A stretch of 64,000 bases of DNA. Source: Kocuria sp. (GTDB taxonomy: Bacteria; Actinomycetota; Actinomycetes; Actinomycetales; Micrococcaceae). The notes beneath the pieces are model-generated. The model was not told the DNA's origin. It ran no database searches and was given only the letters and a program-made list of their open reading frames with translations. The DNA lies in contig NZ_JAUNTS010000009.1 in the NCBI RefSeq assembly GCF_030538595.1, positions 23,761 to 87,760 on the forward strand, given 5' to 3'. Below are positions 26,875 to 35,934 of the stretch, piece after piece (position 1 is the first letter of the stretch; each line of letters starts with the position of its first letter). The position numbers and the translations under genes were made by a program.

Positions 26875-27792
26875 ATGACTGAGAACGCAACACATCCAAC
26901 GTCCACCACCGGTTCCCCGCTGGTCAAGCGCGGCCTGGCCGAAATGCTCAAGGGTGGGGTGATCATGGACGTTGTCACCGCCGAACAGGCACGCATTGCG
27001 GAGGATGCGGGCGCCGTCGCGGTGATGGCACTGGAGCGGGTACCTGCGGATATTCGTGCGCAAGGTGGTGTGGCGCGTATGTCGGACCCCGACTTGATTG
27101 ACCAGATCATTGAATCTGTCTCCATCCCCGTCATGGCCAAGGCGCGTATTGGGCACTTTGTGGAGGCGCAGGTTCTGCAGGAACTTGGTGTGGATTACAT
27201 TGACGAATCCGAGGTGCTCAGCCCCGCTGACTACGTCAATCATATTGACAAGCACCCCTTCACCGTCCCGTTTGTATGCGGTGCCACCAATCTGGGGGAG
27301 GCGCTGCGCCGTTTGGCGGAGGGTGCGGCCATGATCCGCTCCAAGGGAGAGGCCGGCACCGGAGACGTTTCAGAGGCCACCAAGCACATCCGCACCATCC
27401 GTAAACAGATCGCCGACCTCCAGGCCACGTTCCGGGCCAACCCGGACGAGCTGTTCGTGGCCGCCAAGGAACTGCAGGCTCCGTACGACATCGTCCGGGA
27501 GGTGGCCGAGACTGGAAAACTGCCGGTGGTGCTGTTCACCGCCGGCGGTGTGGCCACCCCGGCAGATGTCGCCATGATGATGCAGCTCGGTGCCGACGGC
27601 GTGTTCGTGGGCTCCGGAATCTTCAAGTCCGGCAACCCGGCGCAGCGCGCAGAAGCCATTGTGGCCGCCACCGCGCAGTACGACGATCCCGCTGCGGTTG
27701 CCGCAGCCTCCCGCGGGCTCGGGGAAGCCATGGTGGGAATCAATGTTGCCGATCTTCCTGCCCCGCATCGGCTGGCTGAGCGCGGGTGGTGA
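26875..27792 (+). CDS. pdxS: pyridoxal 5'-phosphate synthase subunit PdxS
   Basis: Forms PLP from ribose 5-phosphate, glyceraldehyde 3-phosphate and ammonia supplied by PdxT. The 305-residue barrel protein has [54 protein letters not shown] (reactive lysine) and [10 protein letters not shown] near the end, all family-typical. The ATG at 26875 follows GGGAAGG at nine bases; an ATG at 26866 is possible. It overlaps pdxT by seven bases. Divergent pdxR probably controls the pair. Confidence 0.97.
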   Translation: MTENATHPTSTTGSPLVKRGLAEMLKGGVIMDVVTAEQARIAEDAGAVAVMALERVPADIRAQGGVARMSDPDLIDQIIESVSIPVMAKARIGHFVEAQVLQELGVDYIDESEVLSPADYVNHIDKHPFTVPFVCGATNLGEALRRLAEGAAMIRSKGEAGTGDVSEATKHIRTIRKQIADLQATFRANPDELFVAAKELQAPYDIVREVAETGKLPVVLFTAGGVATPADVAMMMQLGADGVFVGSGIFKSGNPAQRAEAIVAATAQYDDPAAVAAASRGLGEAMVGINVADLPAPHRLAERGW

Positions 27793-28382
27793 CGGCTCCT
27801 ACGGTAGGTGTCTTGGCGCTCCAGGGTGGGGTGGCCGAACACACGGCCATGCTCACGGGGTTGGGGGCTCGGGTGGTTCCGGTGCGTACGGAAGGTGCGC
27901 TGAGGTCGTCGTCGTTGGACGGGTTGGTGCTGCCCGGTGGGGAATCCAGCACTGTGGACCGGTTGCTCAGGCGATTTGGCATGCGGGAGTCGCTGCGGGA
28001 GATGCTGGGCAACGGGCTACCGGTGCTCGGGACCTGCGCGGGGATGATTCTGCTGGCCGAGCAGATTGTGGACCCTGCCCCGGCGCAGGAGTCGCTGGGA
28101 GTGTTGCCGGTGACCGTACGGCGCAACGCCTTTGGGCGGCAGTTGGACTCGGCCACGGAGGTACTGGAATCCGTGTTCGGGCCGGTCAGCGCCGCCTTCA
28201 TCCGGGCCCCGGAAGTGATCTGCGCGGACGACGGCGTGCAGGTTCTGGCCCGGCGTGGGACTTCTCCGGATGGGGAAGGCCCCGTGGTGGCGGTGGGTAA
28301 GGGCCCGGCCATGGCGCTGTCTTTTCACCCGGAACTGACGGGGGACACCACGTTCCACCGGGGGTTCCTGAGCAGGCTTTGA
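27786..28382 (+). CDS. pdxT: PLP synthase glutaminase subunit PdxT
   Basis: Class I-type glutaminase that makes ammonia from glutamine for PdxS. The 198-residue protein shows [12 protein letters not shown] at the N-terminus, [12 protein letters not shown], the nucleophile cysteine in [10 protein letters not shown] (about residue 84) and the His-Glu pair in SFHPELTGD near the C-terminus. It starts with GTG inside the end of pdxS, so the subunits are translationally coupled. A long hairpin follows 18 bases after the stop. Confidence 0.96.
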   Translation: MVTAPTVGVLALQGGVAEHTAMLTGLGARVVPVRTEGALRSSSLDGLVLPGGESSTVDRLLRRFGMRESLREMLGNGLPVLGTCAGMILLAEQIVDPAPAQESLGVLPVTVRRNAFGRQLDSATEVLESVFGPVSAAFIRAPEVICADDGVQVLARRGTSPDGEGPVVAVGKGPAMALSFHPELTGDTTFHRGFLSRL

Positions 28383-28399
28383 GCCCTCTGCGCCGAGGT

Positions 28400-28445
28400 C
28401 ATGGGGCACGTACGGTTTCCGCCTCAATGCCGTACGTACCCCATG
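28400..28445. terminator. bidirectional hairpin after pdxT
   Basis: CATGGGGCACGTACGG pairs with CCGTACGTACCCCATG with one mismatch across a 14-base loop. It lies between the convergent pdxT and VOC genes. The plus-strand flank is ATTTC, a weak T-tract. Confidence 0.65.
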
Positions 28446-28471
28446 ATTTCAAGCTGTCGGAGATAGGCAGT

Positions 28472-29008
28472 TCAGGACTGTGCCGGGGGAGTCCAGACCT
28501 CTGCTTCGCTGTCTTCCGGGTAGTAGTGGCCATTCGGGATGGTCTGCAGTTCGATGATGGTGCCCCACGGCGCCAGCACGTACACGCTGCCGTTGCCCGG
28601 CGAATCCTCATAGCGGCTGTTGCCATGCACCTCGGACAAGGCCCGTCCGCCTGCGGCCACCAGCCGCTCCAGCGAACCTTGGATGTCATCCACGTAGAAC
28701 GCCAGGTGGTTCAATCCGTAGTCGGCCAGCCCGGCAGCTGGTGCGTGGTCGGCCTCGATCTCAAAGACTTCCAGAGAAGGCCCGGTTCCGGCCACGATCA
28801 TCCGCTGACGCCTGATTTTGGCGCCGGATGGCAGTCCCAACTGTTGCTCGGTCTGGGCGCCGCAACGCGGTTCGTCGTCGAGCGTGAGGCCGTCATACGC
28901 GACCTTGGCGCCCAGGCCCTCCCGGAGAAATCTGGTGGCGTCATCCAGATCCGGCACGGTGATGCCAATGTGGTTGATGCCGCGCGGTAAGGGTTGATCT
29001 GTACTCAT
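28472..29008 (-). CDS. VOC-superfamily (glyoxalase/dioxygenase fold) protein
   Basis: A 178-residue metal-dependent protein of the vicinal-oxygen-chelate fold. The first module begins INHIGITVPDLDDATRFLREGLGAKV (about residues 10-35) and the second LNHLAFYVDDIQGSLERL (about residues 100-117). Metal ligands would be His12, a glutamate of EVFEIE, His102 and a glutamate of TIIELQ. The ATG at 29008 follows GGAG at eight bases. Related proteins include lactoylglutathione lyases and ring-cleaving enzymes; no neighbour settles the substrate. It lies between pdxT and an aminotransferase, flanked by a hairpin and a family B repeat. Confidence 0.75.
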   Translation of the reverse strand: MSTDQPLPRGINHIGITVPDLDDATRFLREGLGAKVAYDGLTLDDEPRCGAQTEQQLGLPSGAKIRRQRMIVAGTGPSLEVFEIEADHAPAAGLADYGLNHLAFYVDDIQGSLERLVAAGGRALSEVHGNSRYEDSPGNGSVYVLAPWGTIIELQTIPNGHYYPEDSEAEVWTPPAQS

Positions 29009-29060
29009 GTGCAATTCTCCAGTGGCTAGAAGCGGGACCAGGGACACATCCCACGCTACC

Positions 29061-29129
29061 CTCCGCCGAAAACATGGTTTGCCCCAATTTCAAGCCGAAA
29101 AATTGAGGCAAACCATGTTTTCGGCGGAG
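29061..29129. repeat. palindromic repeat family B, copy 2
   Basis: The same 21-base arms as at 22212-22280, with a different spacer that extends the stem (CCAATTT against AAATTG). It ends directly at the stop codon of the aminotransferase and lies in the gap before the VOC gene. Confidence 0.88.
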
Positions 29130-30338
29130 TTAGACGGCGCGGGCCAAGCGGCGGATACCCTCCGCCACCCGGTCCGGGGCCACCCCTGAGTAGGCCAAGC
29201 GCACCGCATCCGAGCGGCGCCCATCTGCGTAACAGGCCGCACCGGGGACCACCACCACACCTTCGGCGATCCCGCGCCGCAAGACGTCGCCCAGGTCCAC
29301 CCCGGGAAAGCGCACCCAGGTGAAGAAACCACCCGTGGGATCGGTCCACTCCGCGCGGTCTCCCAGATGCTCCTGCAAAGCTGCCGTGGTGGCCTTGGCC
29401 CGCTGGTGGTAGAGCTCCACCGTTTGATCCAAGACCGGTCCCCACTGCGCAGAGCCCAGCCAGGCCACCGCCAACTCCTGGGACAGCACCGAAGGGTGGA
29501 TCAGCACCGCTTCCGCTGCGATCTGCATGCGGGCGCGAACCTCGGTCGGCGCCACCGCCCATCCCACACGCAAACCCGGGGAAAAGATCTTGGAAGCGCT
29601 ACCCAGGTGGATCACCTGCTCCGGGGCCATGGAATGCAGCGTGGCAACCGGGCCTGCAGCCCGGTCAAAACCGAGCAGCCCGTAGGGGTCATCCTCAATG
29701 ATCATCACGCCGCGTTGGGCACACACCTCCACCAGCGCGCGACGTCGTTCCTGGGACAACGTGACGCCCGTCGGGTTCTGGTAGGTGGGCACGGTGTAGA
29801 CGAACGGCACCCGCCGCCCCTCCGCTTGCGCTGCATCCAGGGCCGCAGCCACGGCCTCCGGGTCCAGGCCGTGGGCATCAATGTCCACGTGGCGCACCTC
29901 AACTTCATAACTGCCGAACACCCCCAGGGCACCCACGTACGTAGGGCCTTCCGCCACAACCACGTCCCCGGGGTTGCAGTAGAGCTTGGTCACCAGATCC
30001 AGCCCGGCCTGGGAGCCGGCCAACGGCTGCACCTCAGCCTCGGTGACCGTGGAGCCGCGCCGCGCCATCAGGCCAACCACCAGGGCGCGCAGGGATTCAG
30101 TCCCAGCCCCGGAGCCGTACTGCAGAATCTCAGGTCCGCGCTCGGCCAACAACGACGACGCAAGGTGGGCCACCGAGCCCCCCGGCAAAGTACTCAAATC
30201 CGGGTTGCCGCCCGCCAGGGAGACCACCGAAGGGTCCAAGGCCGTCTCAAAGACGGCTCGAACAGGTGAAGGGCGGAACTCTTCGGACCGTGTGGCAAAA
30301 CCCGGGGTGAGGGCGGAATGGGTGTCAGGGCCAGGCAT
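29130..30338 (-). CDS. PLP-dependent aminotransferase (class I/II, LysN/MocR-like)
   Basis: A 402-residue fold-type I aminotransferase. SLAGGNPDLSTLP and LQYGSGAGTESLR at the N-terminus, PTYQNPTGVTLS in the middle and the PLP lysine in HLGSASKIFSPGLRVGW (about residue 245) are typical of 2-aminoadipate/aromatic aminotransferases and of the catalytic half of MocR proteins, but there is no DNA-binding domain. It lies next to the dimethylglycine-dehydrogenase-like gene on the same strand, 131 bases apart with a hairpin between. An arginine or other amino-acid donor would fit the guanidino genes further on, but that is conjecture. Confidence 0.85.
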   Translation of the reverse strand: MPGPDTHSALTPGFATRSEEFRPSPVRAVFETALDPSVVSLAGGNPDLSTLPGGSVAHLASSLLAERGPEILQYGSGAGTESLRALVVGLMARRGSTVTEAEVQPLAGSQAGLDLVTKLYCNPGDVVVAEGPTYVGALGVFGSYEVEVRHVDIDAHGLDPEAVAAALDAAQAEGRRVPFVYTVPTYQNPTGVTLSQERRRALVEVCAQRGVMIIEDDPYGLLGFDRAAGPVATLHSMAPEQVIHLGSASKIFSPGLRVGWAVAPTEVRARMQIAAEAVLIHPSVLSQELAVAWLGSAQWGPVLDQTVELYHQRAKATTAALQEHLGDRAEWTDPTGGFFTWVRFPGVDLGDVLRRGIAEGVVVVPGAACYADGRRSDAVRLAYSGVAPDRVAEGIRRLARAV

Positions 30339-30416
30339 CGGGGGTCATCTCGATCCGTTGTAGGGGCTTTGAGCGCTGCCCGGATGTTGGCCGTGCACAC
30401 GCGAGCACCAGCGTGC

Positions 30417-30454
30417 CCGCAGTGACTGCACCGGTCAAGGGGTAATCACTGCGG
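30417..30454 (-). terminator. hairpin after the dimethylglycine-dehydrogenase-like gene
   Basis: Nine-base stem CCGCAGTGA/TCACTGCGG around a 20-base loop, starting 15 bases after the stop codon of the minus-strand gene at 30470. No T-tract follows. Confidence 0.4.
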
Positions 30455-30469
30455 ACACAACAGGCAGTT

Positions 30470-33103
30470 TCAGCTGCGCATCCGCTCCGCAGTTGGATCC
30501 AGCAGCGGTTCCGCCGTCACAGTTGCGGGGTGGCGGGTGCCAAAATAGGCAATCTCCACTTCCGTGCCCGTTGCGCTGAGGGCCGCAGGCAACCAGGCAT
30601 AAGCGATGGATTGGCCAATGGTGTAGCCCTGATCCGCGCTGGTCACGTATCCCAGTGCGGGGCCTTGGGCTTCCGATCCGGCTGCGTAGACGGGCTCATG
30701 GCCCAGCACCACCGCAGACGGGTCATGGAGTAGAAGGCACACCAGGACTTTTTCTGGCTCACCGCGGGCGGCCATCTGTTCGGCGGCAACCCCCTTGACC
30801 GCAAAGCCAAGTCCGGCTGCTTCCGGGGTATGGCTACGGTCCATGTCCGCACCCCATAGGCGGAAGCCCTTTTCCAGACGCATGCTTTCAAAGGCGCGGC
30901 GCCCCACGGGGAGAATGTTGTGCGGCTCACCTGCGGCCATGATCTGATCCCACAGGTAGCCACCGAACTCAGCCGGGGCGTAGAGCTCCCACCCCAGTTC
31001 ACCCACGTAGCTCAGGCGCAGCGCCAGGGTGGAGACCCCCGCAATGCTGAGTTGACCGCAGCGGTAGAACCGGAACGCTTCATTGCTGATGTCCGTGTCC
31101 ACCAGCTGTTCCAAGGTTCGCCGTGCATTGGGTCCCCACAGGCCCAGACCGCAGTGTCCGGAGGTGACATCCATGAGATCCAGGTCCGCCCCGCGTTCAC
31201 GCATGCGCCCGTGGAGCCAGGCCTGGTCTTGATGGCCGTTGACGCCAATGTGATAGGTGTCCGGACCGATTCGGGCAATGGTGATGTCAGAGAGGATGCC
31301 TCCGGAGGCATTGAGGATCAGCGCGTAGACCACACTGCCGGGGGTTTTGCCCACGGGACGGCTCAGCAGACCGTCGTCGGCCAGGGAGTTGAGGAACTGT
31401 GTGGCGTTGCGCCCCGGTTTGCCGATTCCGGACAATCGCAGCCTGGGTAGCGACGTCATGTCCACCAGCCCCACGGAATTGCGCAGCCCGTGTGCCTCCA
31501 CCGCTGCCAGGGGACTCCAATGTTTGGCAGCCCAGGGGTCGCGTTCGGGGAGGGGCTGATCCCCCAGCATGGGTTGCCCGTGGTCTTGGTTGCTCTGGTA
31601 CCACAGCGGGCGTTCCCACCCGTTGGCCACCGCAAACTGCGCTCCTGCCGCACGTTGCCGGTCGTGGAACGGGGAGGTCCGCAGACCGCGCATGCGCAGG
31701 GTGGTGGCTTTGGGGTGGACGATGTCGTAGACCTCGTCGTAGGACTCTTCACCTTGCTCACGAGCCCATTGCTGGGAGGTGATGGCGGGGTCAAACCGCG
31801 TGAGCTCCACGCTGTGGGTGTCGATCCCGGGGTCCCCGGTGGTGATCCACTCAGCCATCACCTGACCCACGCCGGCGGACTGGGTGACCCAGACGGCTTG
31901 GGCCATCCACAGCCCGGGTGCGCCCGGAACCGGTCCCAGTAGAGGGCCGCCGTCCGGGGTGAAGGAGAAAATTCCGTTGAAGCACAGGGCCTCATCCAGT
32001 TGGCTGCCACGCAGTTCCGGTAGGAGGTCTTGGGCCTCACGCCAGGTGGGGTCAAAGTCCTCCCGGGTGAACTCGTGAATTGCGGGGTGAGTTCCCGTGG
32101 CCGCAAAGCTCTGGGCACTGGCAATCTGCGCATCCGCCACGGGCAGTGGGCGATGTTCGTAGGCCCCGATGGCCATCCGGTTGTCCCACTCACGTAAGTA
32201 CATGGCATGGTCCTGGTGGCGCAGCATGGGTTTGACCACTTCCGTGGCTGCATCCATGTCAGCCAGGGAAGCCACCGGCGTGCTGAATCCGAAACCGTGC
32301 TCCACGGGCAGCATGGGGATGTCGACTCCCAGCATCTCCCGCGCCATCTTGGGTCCCCACAGTCCGGCGCAGGCAACGACGACGTCCGCCGGGATCACCG
32401 TGGTGGCATCCTCCGGCTGATCCTGACCGGGCTGACCGGATGGGGAAGATCCCGGTGTGTTGGAAGGTGTGGGCTCCGGGGTTGCCGAGACCGATTGCTC
32501 CGCGGCGGGCTTCACGGCACGGACCTGTACCCCGGTGACGCGGCCGTCGTCGTACTGCAGGCCCGTGACCTCGGTGTTCGCCAGGATGGTGGCCCCACCC
32601 TCCTGGGCACGGCGGGCTTGGAACTCGACGGCGCGGACTCCCTTGACCACGGCATCTGTGGGGGTGTGAAATCCCCCCAACACCCGGGAGACATCCAGTC
32701 CTGGCCACAACTGAGCCACTTCTTGCGAACTGACCAGGCTGGACGGCACCCCCCAAGCCTGAGCCAGGCCATGACGGCGTTGCAGTTCTTGCAGGCGCTC
32801 TTCAGTGGTGGCGATTTCCAAGCCGCCCACGCGCTTCATCACCCAGTCGCCATTGATCTGCAGCCCATCCAGCTTGTCCAGGGTGCGCTGAGCCAGCTGA
32901 CACATGGTGCGGTTGGGAGAGGTTTGGAACACGAACCCGGGGGCATGGGAACTGGAACCACCGGTGACGTAGAGCGGCCCCTGTTCAACCACGGTGACAT
33001 TGCGCCACCCCCGTAGGACCAGCTCATCCGCCAGGGCGGCCCCCACCACACCCAGGCCGATGATCACCACGCGGGAGTCAGCCCCCGTTTGGAGTTCTGT
33101 CAT
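30470..33103 (-). CDS. dimethylglycine/sarcosine dehydrogenase-like FAD protein with GcvT domain
   Basis: An 877-residue two-domain flavoenzyme. Residues 10-390 are an FAD oxidoreductase (VVIIGLGVVGAALADEL; GGSSSHAPGF, whose histidine is where related enzymes attach FAD). The C-terminal half is a FAO_M/GcvT folate-binding part (VGLVDMTSLPRLRLSG, LRLSYVGELGWELYAP). Such enzymes demethylate dimethylglycine or sarcosine and pass the methyl carbon to tetrahydrofolate. A Pro/Ser/Thr-rich insert of about 35 residues interrupts the FAD domain (near residues 203-237). The ATG at 33103 follows GGAGG. The -10-like TAGTCT of its promoter lies inside an IclR-type palindrome. Substrate is inferred from the Rieske demethylase genes nearby. 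Confidence 0.82.
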   Translation of the reverse strand: MTELQTGADSRVVIIGLGVVGAALADELVLRGWRNVTVVEQGPLYVTGGSSSHAPGFVFQTSPNRTMCQLAQRTLDKLDGLQINGDWVMKRVGGLEIATTEERLQELQRRHGLAQAWGVPSSLVSSQEVAQLWPGLDVSRVLGGFHTPTDAVVKGVRAVEFQARRAQEGGATILANTEVTGLQYDDGRVTGVQVRAVKPAAEQSVSATPEPTPSNTPGSSPSGQPGQDQPEDATTVIPADVVVACAGLWGPKMAREMLGVDIPMLPVEHGFGFSTPVASLADMDAATEVVKPMLRHQDHAMYLREWDNRMAIGAYEHRPLPVADAQIASAQSFAATGTHPAIHEFTREDFDPTWREAQDLLPELRGSQLDEALCFNGIFSFTPDGGPLLGPVPGAPGLWMAQAVWVTQSAGVGQVMAEWITTGDPGIDTHSVELTRFDPAITSQQWAREQGEESYDEVYDIVHPKATTLRMRGLRTSPFHDRQRAAGAQFAVANGWERPLWYQSNQDHGQPMLGDQPLPERDPWAAKHWSPLAAVEAHGLRNSVGLVDMTSLPRLRLSGIGKPGRNATQFLNSLADDGLLSRPVGKTPGSVVYALILNASGGILSDITIARIGPDTYHIGVNGHQDQAWLHGRMRERGADLDLMDVTSGHCGLGLWGPNARRTLEQLVDTDISNEAFRFYRCGQLSIAGVSTLALRLSYVGELGWELYAPAEFGGYLWDQIMAAGEPHNILPVGRRAFESMRLEKGFRLWGADMDRSHTPEAAGLGFAVKGVAAEQMAARGEPEKVLVCLLLHDPSAVVLGHEPVYAAGSEAQGPALGYVTSADQGYTIGQSIAYAWLPAALSATGTEVEIAYFGTRHPATVTAEPLLDPTAERMRS

Positions 33104-33126
33104 GAGAACACCTCCACAGCGCATGT

Positions 33127-33163
33127 GTTGCAGACTATGCAACGGTATGGTGCATTGTGCAAC
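33127..33163. promoter_or_regulatory. palindromic operator GTTGC-N7-GCAAC plus half-site
   Basis: GTTGCAGACTATGCAAC at 33127-33143 is followed by a related GTGCATTGTGCAAC at 33150-33163. It lies 24 bases before the start of the dehydrogenase and overlaps its probable -10 box. The same 17-base palindrome pattern occurs at 34147-34163. Confidence 0.6.
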
Positions 33164-33239
33164 TACAGTACGAATCCGGGTGCGCTGTGAGCAATAGATG
33201 ACTCACATTGGGTAGGTAAAAACTGTGCAAAACGGGGAT

Positions 33240-34052
33240 TTAGTGCGCCGGCAACATGGCCCGGGGAGAGCCGGCCACGGAGGTTTCAAGGCTGAGGCGG
33301 GATTCCAGGAACGGGGTGTGGTGGTGGAGGACTTCCGCCACGTCCGCAAAACTGGATTCAGGCAGTCTGAAGGCGGGTGCGTTGACGGCCAACGCTGCCA
33401 CCACGCGCCCATCGGCGTTGCGCACGGGTACCGCCAAGGCGTTGATTCCCTCCTCCCATTCGGCTACCGATGACGCCCAGTCGCGTTCCCGCAGCGCCTC
33501 CAACTCCGAACGCAACACCTCCGGGTCCGTGATGGTCATGCTGGTGAATCCCTCCAGTCCCCGTTCCAGAAGTTGCTCCAAGGCGGAGGGGTCGGCGTGT
33601 GCCAGCAGCATCTTGCCGGTGGACGTGGCGTGCAGCGGCCCGCGCTGGCCCACGTACTGCCTGGTGAGTCCCACCATGCGGTTGCCCGTGGTCTGGGTGA
33701 TGGTCATGGCGTAGCCCTCATCCATCACGGCCACATTCACGGTCTCATTGAGGTGGGCGGCCACGGTGTCACAGCAGATTTGGGCGTCCCGGGCAAAGTC
33801 GATGCGGTGGGTCACCGAGTTGGCCAGGTGCAAGAGGGCAAATCCCAGTTGGTAGGAGCCGCGTGCGGCCACCTGCTCCACCAGATTGTGTGTCTCCAGT
33901 GTTGCCAACAGGCGAAGTGCCGTGGAGCGGTGGACACCGAGGCGGCGGGCGATCTCGCTGATGCTCAAGGGGGCTTCTTCACCCAGAATCTCAAGGATTC
34001 GCGCAGCTCGATCCACGGACTGGATGGTGGTTTGGTCTTGTTTCTCCGTCAT
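33240..34052 (-). CDS. IclR-family transcriptional regulator
   Basis: A 270-residue regulator with an N-terminal winged helix (SVDRAARILEILGEEAPLSISEIARRLGVHRSTALRLLATLETHNLVEQ, about residues 10-60) and a C-terminal IclR ligand domain (TVNVAVMDEGYAMTITQ, RGPLHATSTGKMLLAH). IclR proteins sense aromatic or small organic acids. It sits between the dehydrogenase and the Rieske operon, and identical palindromes lie before both, so it probably controls the whole locus. The ATG at 34052 is chosen from family alignment; an in-frame ATG four codons upstream is possible. Confidence 0.87.
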   Translation of the reverse strand: MTEKQDQTTIQSVDRAARILEILGEEAPLSISEIARRLGVHRSTALRLLATLETHNLVEQVAARGSYQLGFALLHLANSVTHRIDFARDAQICCDTVAAHLNETVNVAVMDEGYAMTITQTTGNRMVGLTRQYVGQRGPLHATSTGKMLLAHADPSALEQLLERGLEGFTSMTITDPEVLRSELEALRERDWASSVAEWEEGINALAVPVRNADGRVVAALAVNAPAFRLPESSFADVAEVLHHHTPFLESRLSLETSVAGSPRAMLPAH

Positions 34053-34146
34053 TAAATTTCCCATCACTTGCCCTGAACCTATTGACGCGCACTGCATGCG
34101 GTCGGTCATACTTTCCTTATCCCGCGTGTTGTGGGATGTGACCACT

Positions 34147-34163
34147 GTTGCACATAAAGCAAC
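34147..34163. promoter_or_regulatory. palindromic operator GTTGC-N7-GCAAC
   Basis: GTTGCACATAAAGCAAC, 28 bases before the GTG of the Rieske ferredoxin and 95 bases from the IclR start. It shares both arms exactly with the site at 33127-33143. Confidence 0.6.
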
Positions 34164-34190
34164 ATAGGTACGAATGGTTGGTGATCGCAA

Positions 34191-34535
34191 GTGAGTTTCA
34201 GAGCTTGCTCCCTTCAGGACCTGACTCCCGGTGAAGGGCTGCGCATTGATTCGGTGTCCCCGCCCATTGCCGTGTTCCTGACCGAAGAAGGAACTGTTCA
34301 CGCGCTGGATGACACCTGCACCCATCAGGACGCCTCTCTGGCGGCTGGCTGGGTGGAGGACTGTCGGGTGGAATGCCCGCTGCACGAAAGCACTTTTTCC
34401 CTGACAACAGGGGAAGTGGATCAGCCGCCGGCCAAGCGCGGCGTCCGGGTTCACGGTGTGGTCATTGATGGCGACGACGTCCTGATCGAGCTTTCTCAGG
34501 ACGCACCCAACTTGCCTCCGGGGGTGACGGCATGA
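34191..34535 (+). CDS. Rieske-type 2Fe-2S ferredoxin
   Basis: A 114-residue electron carrier. The cluster ligands are in CTHQDASLA and CPLHES (C-x-H ... C-x2-H, about residues 43-66). It would pass electrons from the reductase encoded next to the Rieske oxygenase at 35989. GTG start; the stop overlaps the reductase start by four bases. Part of a three-component oxygenase set, probably under IclR control through the palindrome just upstream. Confidence 0.9.
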   Translation: MSFRACSLQDLTPGEGLRIDSVSPPIAVFLTEEGTVHALDDTCTHQDASLAAGWVEDCRVECPLHESTFSLTTGEVDQPPAKRGVRVHGVVIDGDDVLIELSQDAPNLPPGVTA

Positions 34536-35914
34536 CCGAACACAGCACCAACCTGACCAGTGGCGCAGGACTGACATGTGACGCTGAGCGGCCGAATGAC
34601 GCCGGGCTGGCCAGTAATCCTGGCCTGACGAACGCGCCGGCGAACACGGCAGCACCTGCTCTGCCGGCCGATGGCCACCTCCTGATCGTGGGAGCTGGGC
34701 TGGCCGGGTACCACGTGGCCCGCGGTGTGCGCGGCCACGGGCACACCGGCCCCATCACCATCTTTGGTGAAGAGAACCGCCCGGCCTATGACCGCCCGGC
34801 CCTGAGCAAGGCCTACTTGACCGGCGCCGTCACGGAAGAAGATCTCCACCTGGATGACCCGGAAGATCCGTTGGATGTCACCTGGGTCAGCGGCGTGGAG
34901 GTGGTTGGCCTCTCCGGGTCAGCCCGGACAACATCAGATCCGCAGTTTCCAGAGGAGCAGTACAGAGAGCCCCTGGGCATCTACACCGCGGACGGCCAGT
35001 TCCACGCCGGTGATGCCATTGTGATCACCACCGGCGCCTCCGCGCTGACTCTGCCCGCCGCGCCGGATGCCACCATCCCCCACGTTGAACCCTACGTTCT
35101 GCGGGACATGGAACACGCACTTGCCCTGCGGGATGCCACTCTCAGTGACGCGGACATTGTGGTGGTGGGAGGTGGATTCCTGGCCCTGGAGGCAGCCGCC
35201 ACGTGCATCCAACGCGGGGCCGCCTCAGTCACAGTTGCCGCCTCCGAACAGTTCCCGGGCGCTCGCCGGCTGGGTCTACCGGTAGGGCAAGCCATCGGTT
35301 CCGCGCTGCAGGAGCGCGGCATCCGGATGGCGCCGCCGGCCCGCGCTCAGGCTGTGCGTTCCGGGGTGGATGGACATCAGGTGCTCCTGGCAGATGGCAC
35401 CGTGCTCACGGGCGACATTGTCATCTGCGCCATCGGAGCCAAGCCCCGAACGGAGTGGCTGGTCAACTCCCAACTGACCTTCACCGCCGATACCCATGCG
35501 GTGCTCTGCGATGACTCCGGTGCCACCGTGATTCCCGGGGTGTATGCCGCAGGCGACTGCGCCCAGTGGGCCTCCCATTCCAGTGGCTTGCGTCCCGTGG
35601 GACATTGGCAGGAGGCCGTGGAAGAAGCAGCGGTGGTGGCTGCAGCGCTCACGGGTGCGGATGAAGTGGCGCTTCAGGAGCCCTACTTCTGGTCAGATCA
35701 ATTCGATCTGCGCATTCAGGGCGCGGGGCGGATTCACCTGGCCAATGAGGTTGAGGTGCTGGCGGGCACCCCGGAGGAACACAATCTGCTGGTGCGCTAT
35801 CTGCGCGACGGCGAAGAGGTGGGCATCTTGGGCATCAACCGTCTGCGTGATGTCACCCGCTGGCGCAAGCAGCGCCGTATCCGTTCCGGCCGGGCCCACA
35901 TGGTCATGGCCTGA
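34532..35914 (+). CDS. FAD-dependent ferredoxin reductase
   Basis: A 460-residue NAD(P)H:ferredoxin reductase. FAD-binding LIVGAGLAGYHVARG is at about residues 50-64 and the NADH-binding VVVGGGFLALEAAAT at about 209-223; VYAAGDCAQW near residue 345 contacts the flavin. It ends with a reductase C-terminal domain. The first 45 residues are a low-complexity Asn/Thr/Ala-rich extension not usual for the family. It is coupled to the ferredoxin gene and separated from the oxygenase gene by 74 bases that contain a strong hairpin. Confidence 0.9.
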   Translation: MTEHSTNLTSGAGLTCDAERPNDAGLASNPGLTNAPANTAAPALPADGHLLIVGAGLAGYHVARGVRGHGHTGPITIFGEENRPAYDRPALSKAYLTGAVTEEDLHLDDPEDPLDVTWVSGVEVVGLSGSARTTSDPQFPEEQYREPLGIYTADGQFHAGDAIVITTGASALTLPAAPDATIPHVEPYVLRDMEHALALRDATLSDADIVVVGGGFLALEAAATCIQRGAASVTVAASEQFPGARRLGLPVGQAIGSALQERGIRMAPPARAQAVRSGVDGHQVLLADGTVLTGDIVICAIGAKPRTEWLVNSQLTFTADTHAVLCDDSGATVIPGVYAAGDCAQWASHSSGLRPVGHWQEAVEEAAVVAAALTGADEVALQEPYFWSDQFDLRIQGAGRIHLANEVEVLAGTPEEHNLLVRYLRDGEEVGILGINRLRDVTRWRKQRRIRSGRAHMVMA

Positions 35915-35934
35915 CCAAAGATTCTCAGCAGGCT

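Noticed and set aside
26778-27140. N-terminal extension of pdxR through the pdxS gene
   Set aside because: The frame is open, but the GntR domain starts at the ATG at 26777, and the extension would overlap pdxS in antisense.
34053-34655. N-terminal extension of the IclR regulator
   Set aside because: The open frame runs antisense through the Rieske ferredoxin gene; the family start is at about 34052.
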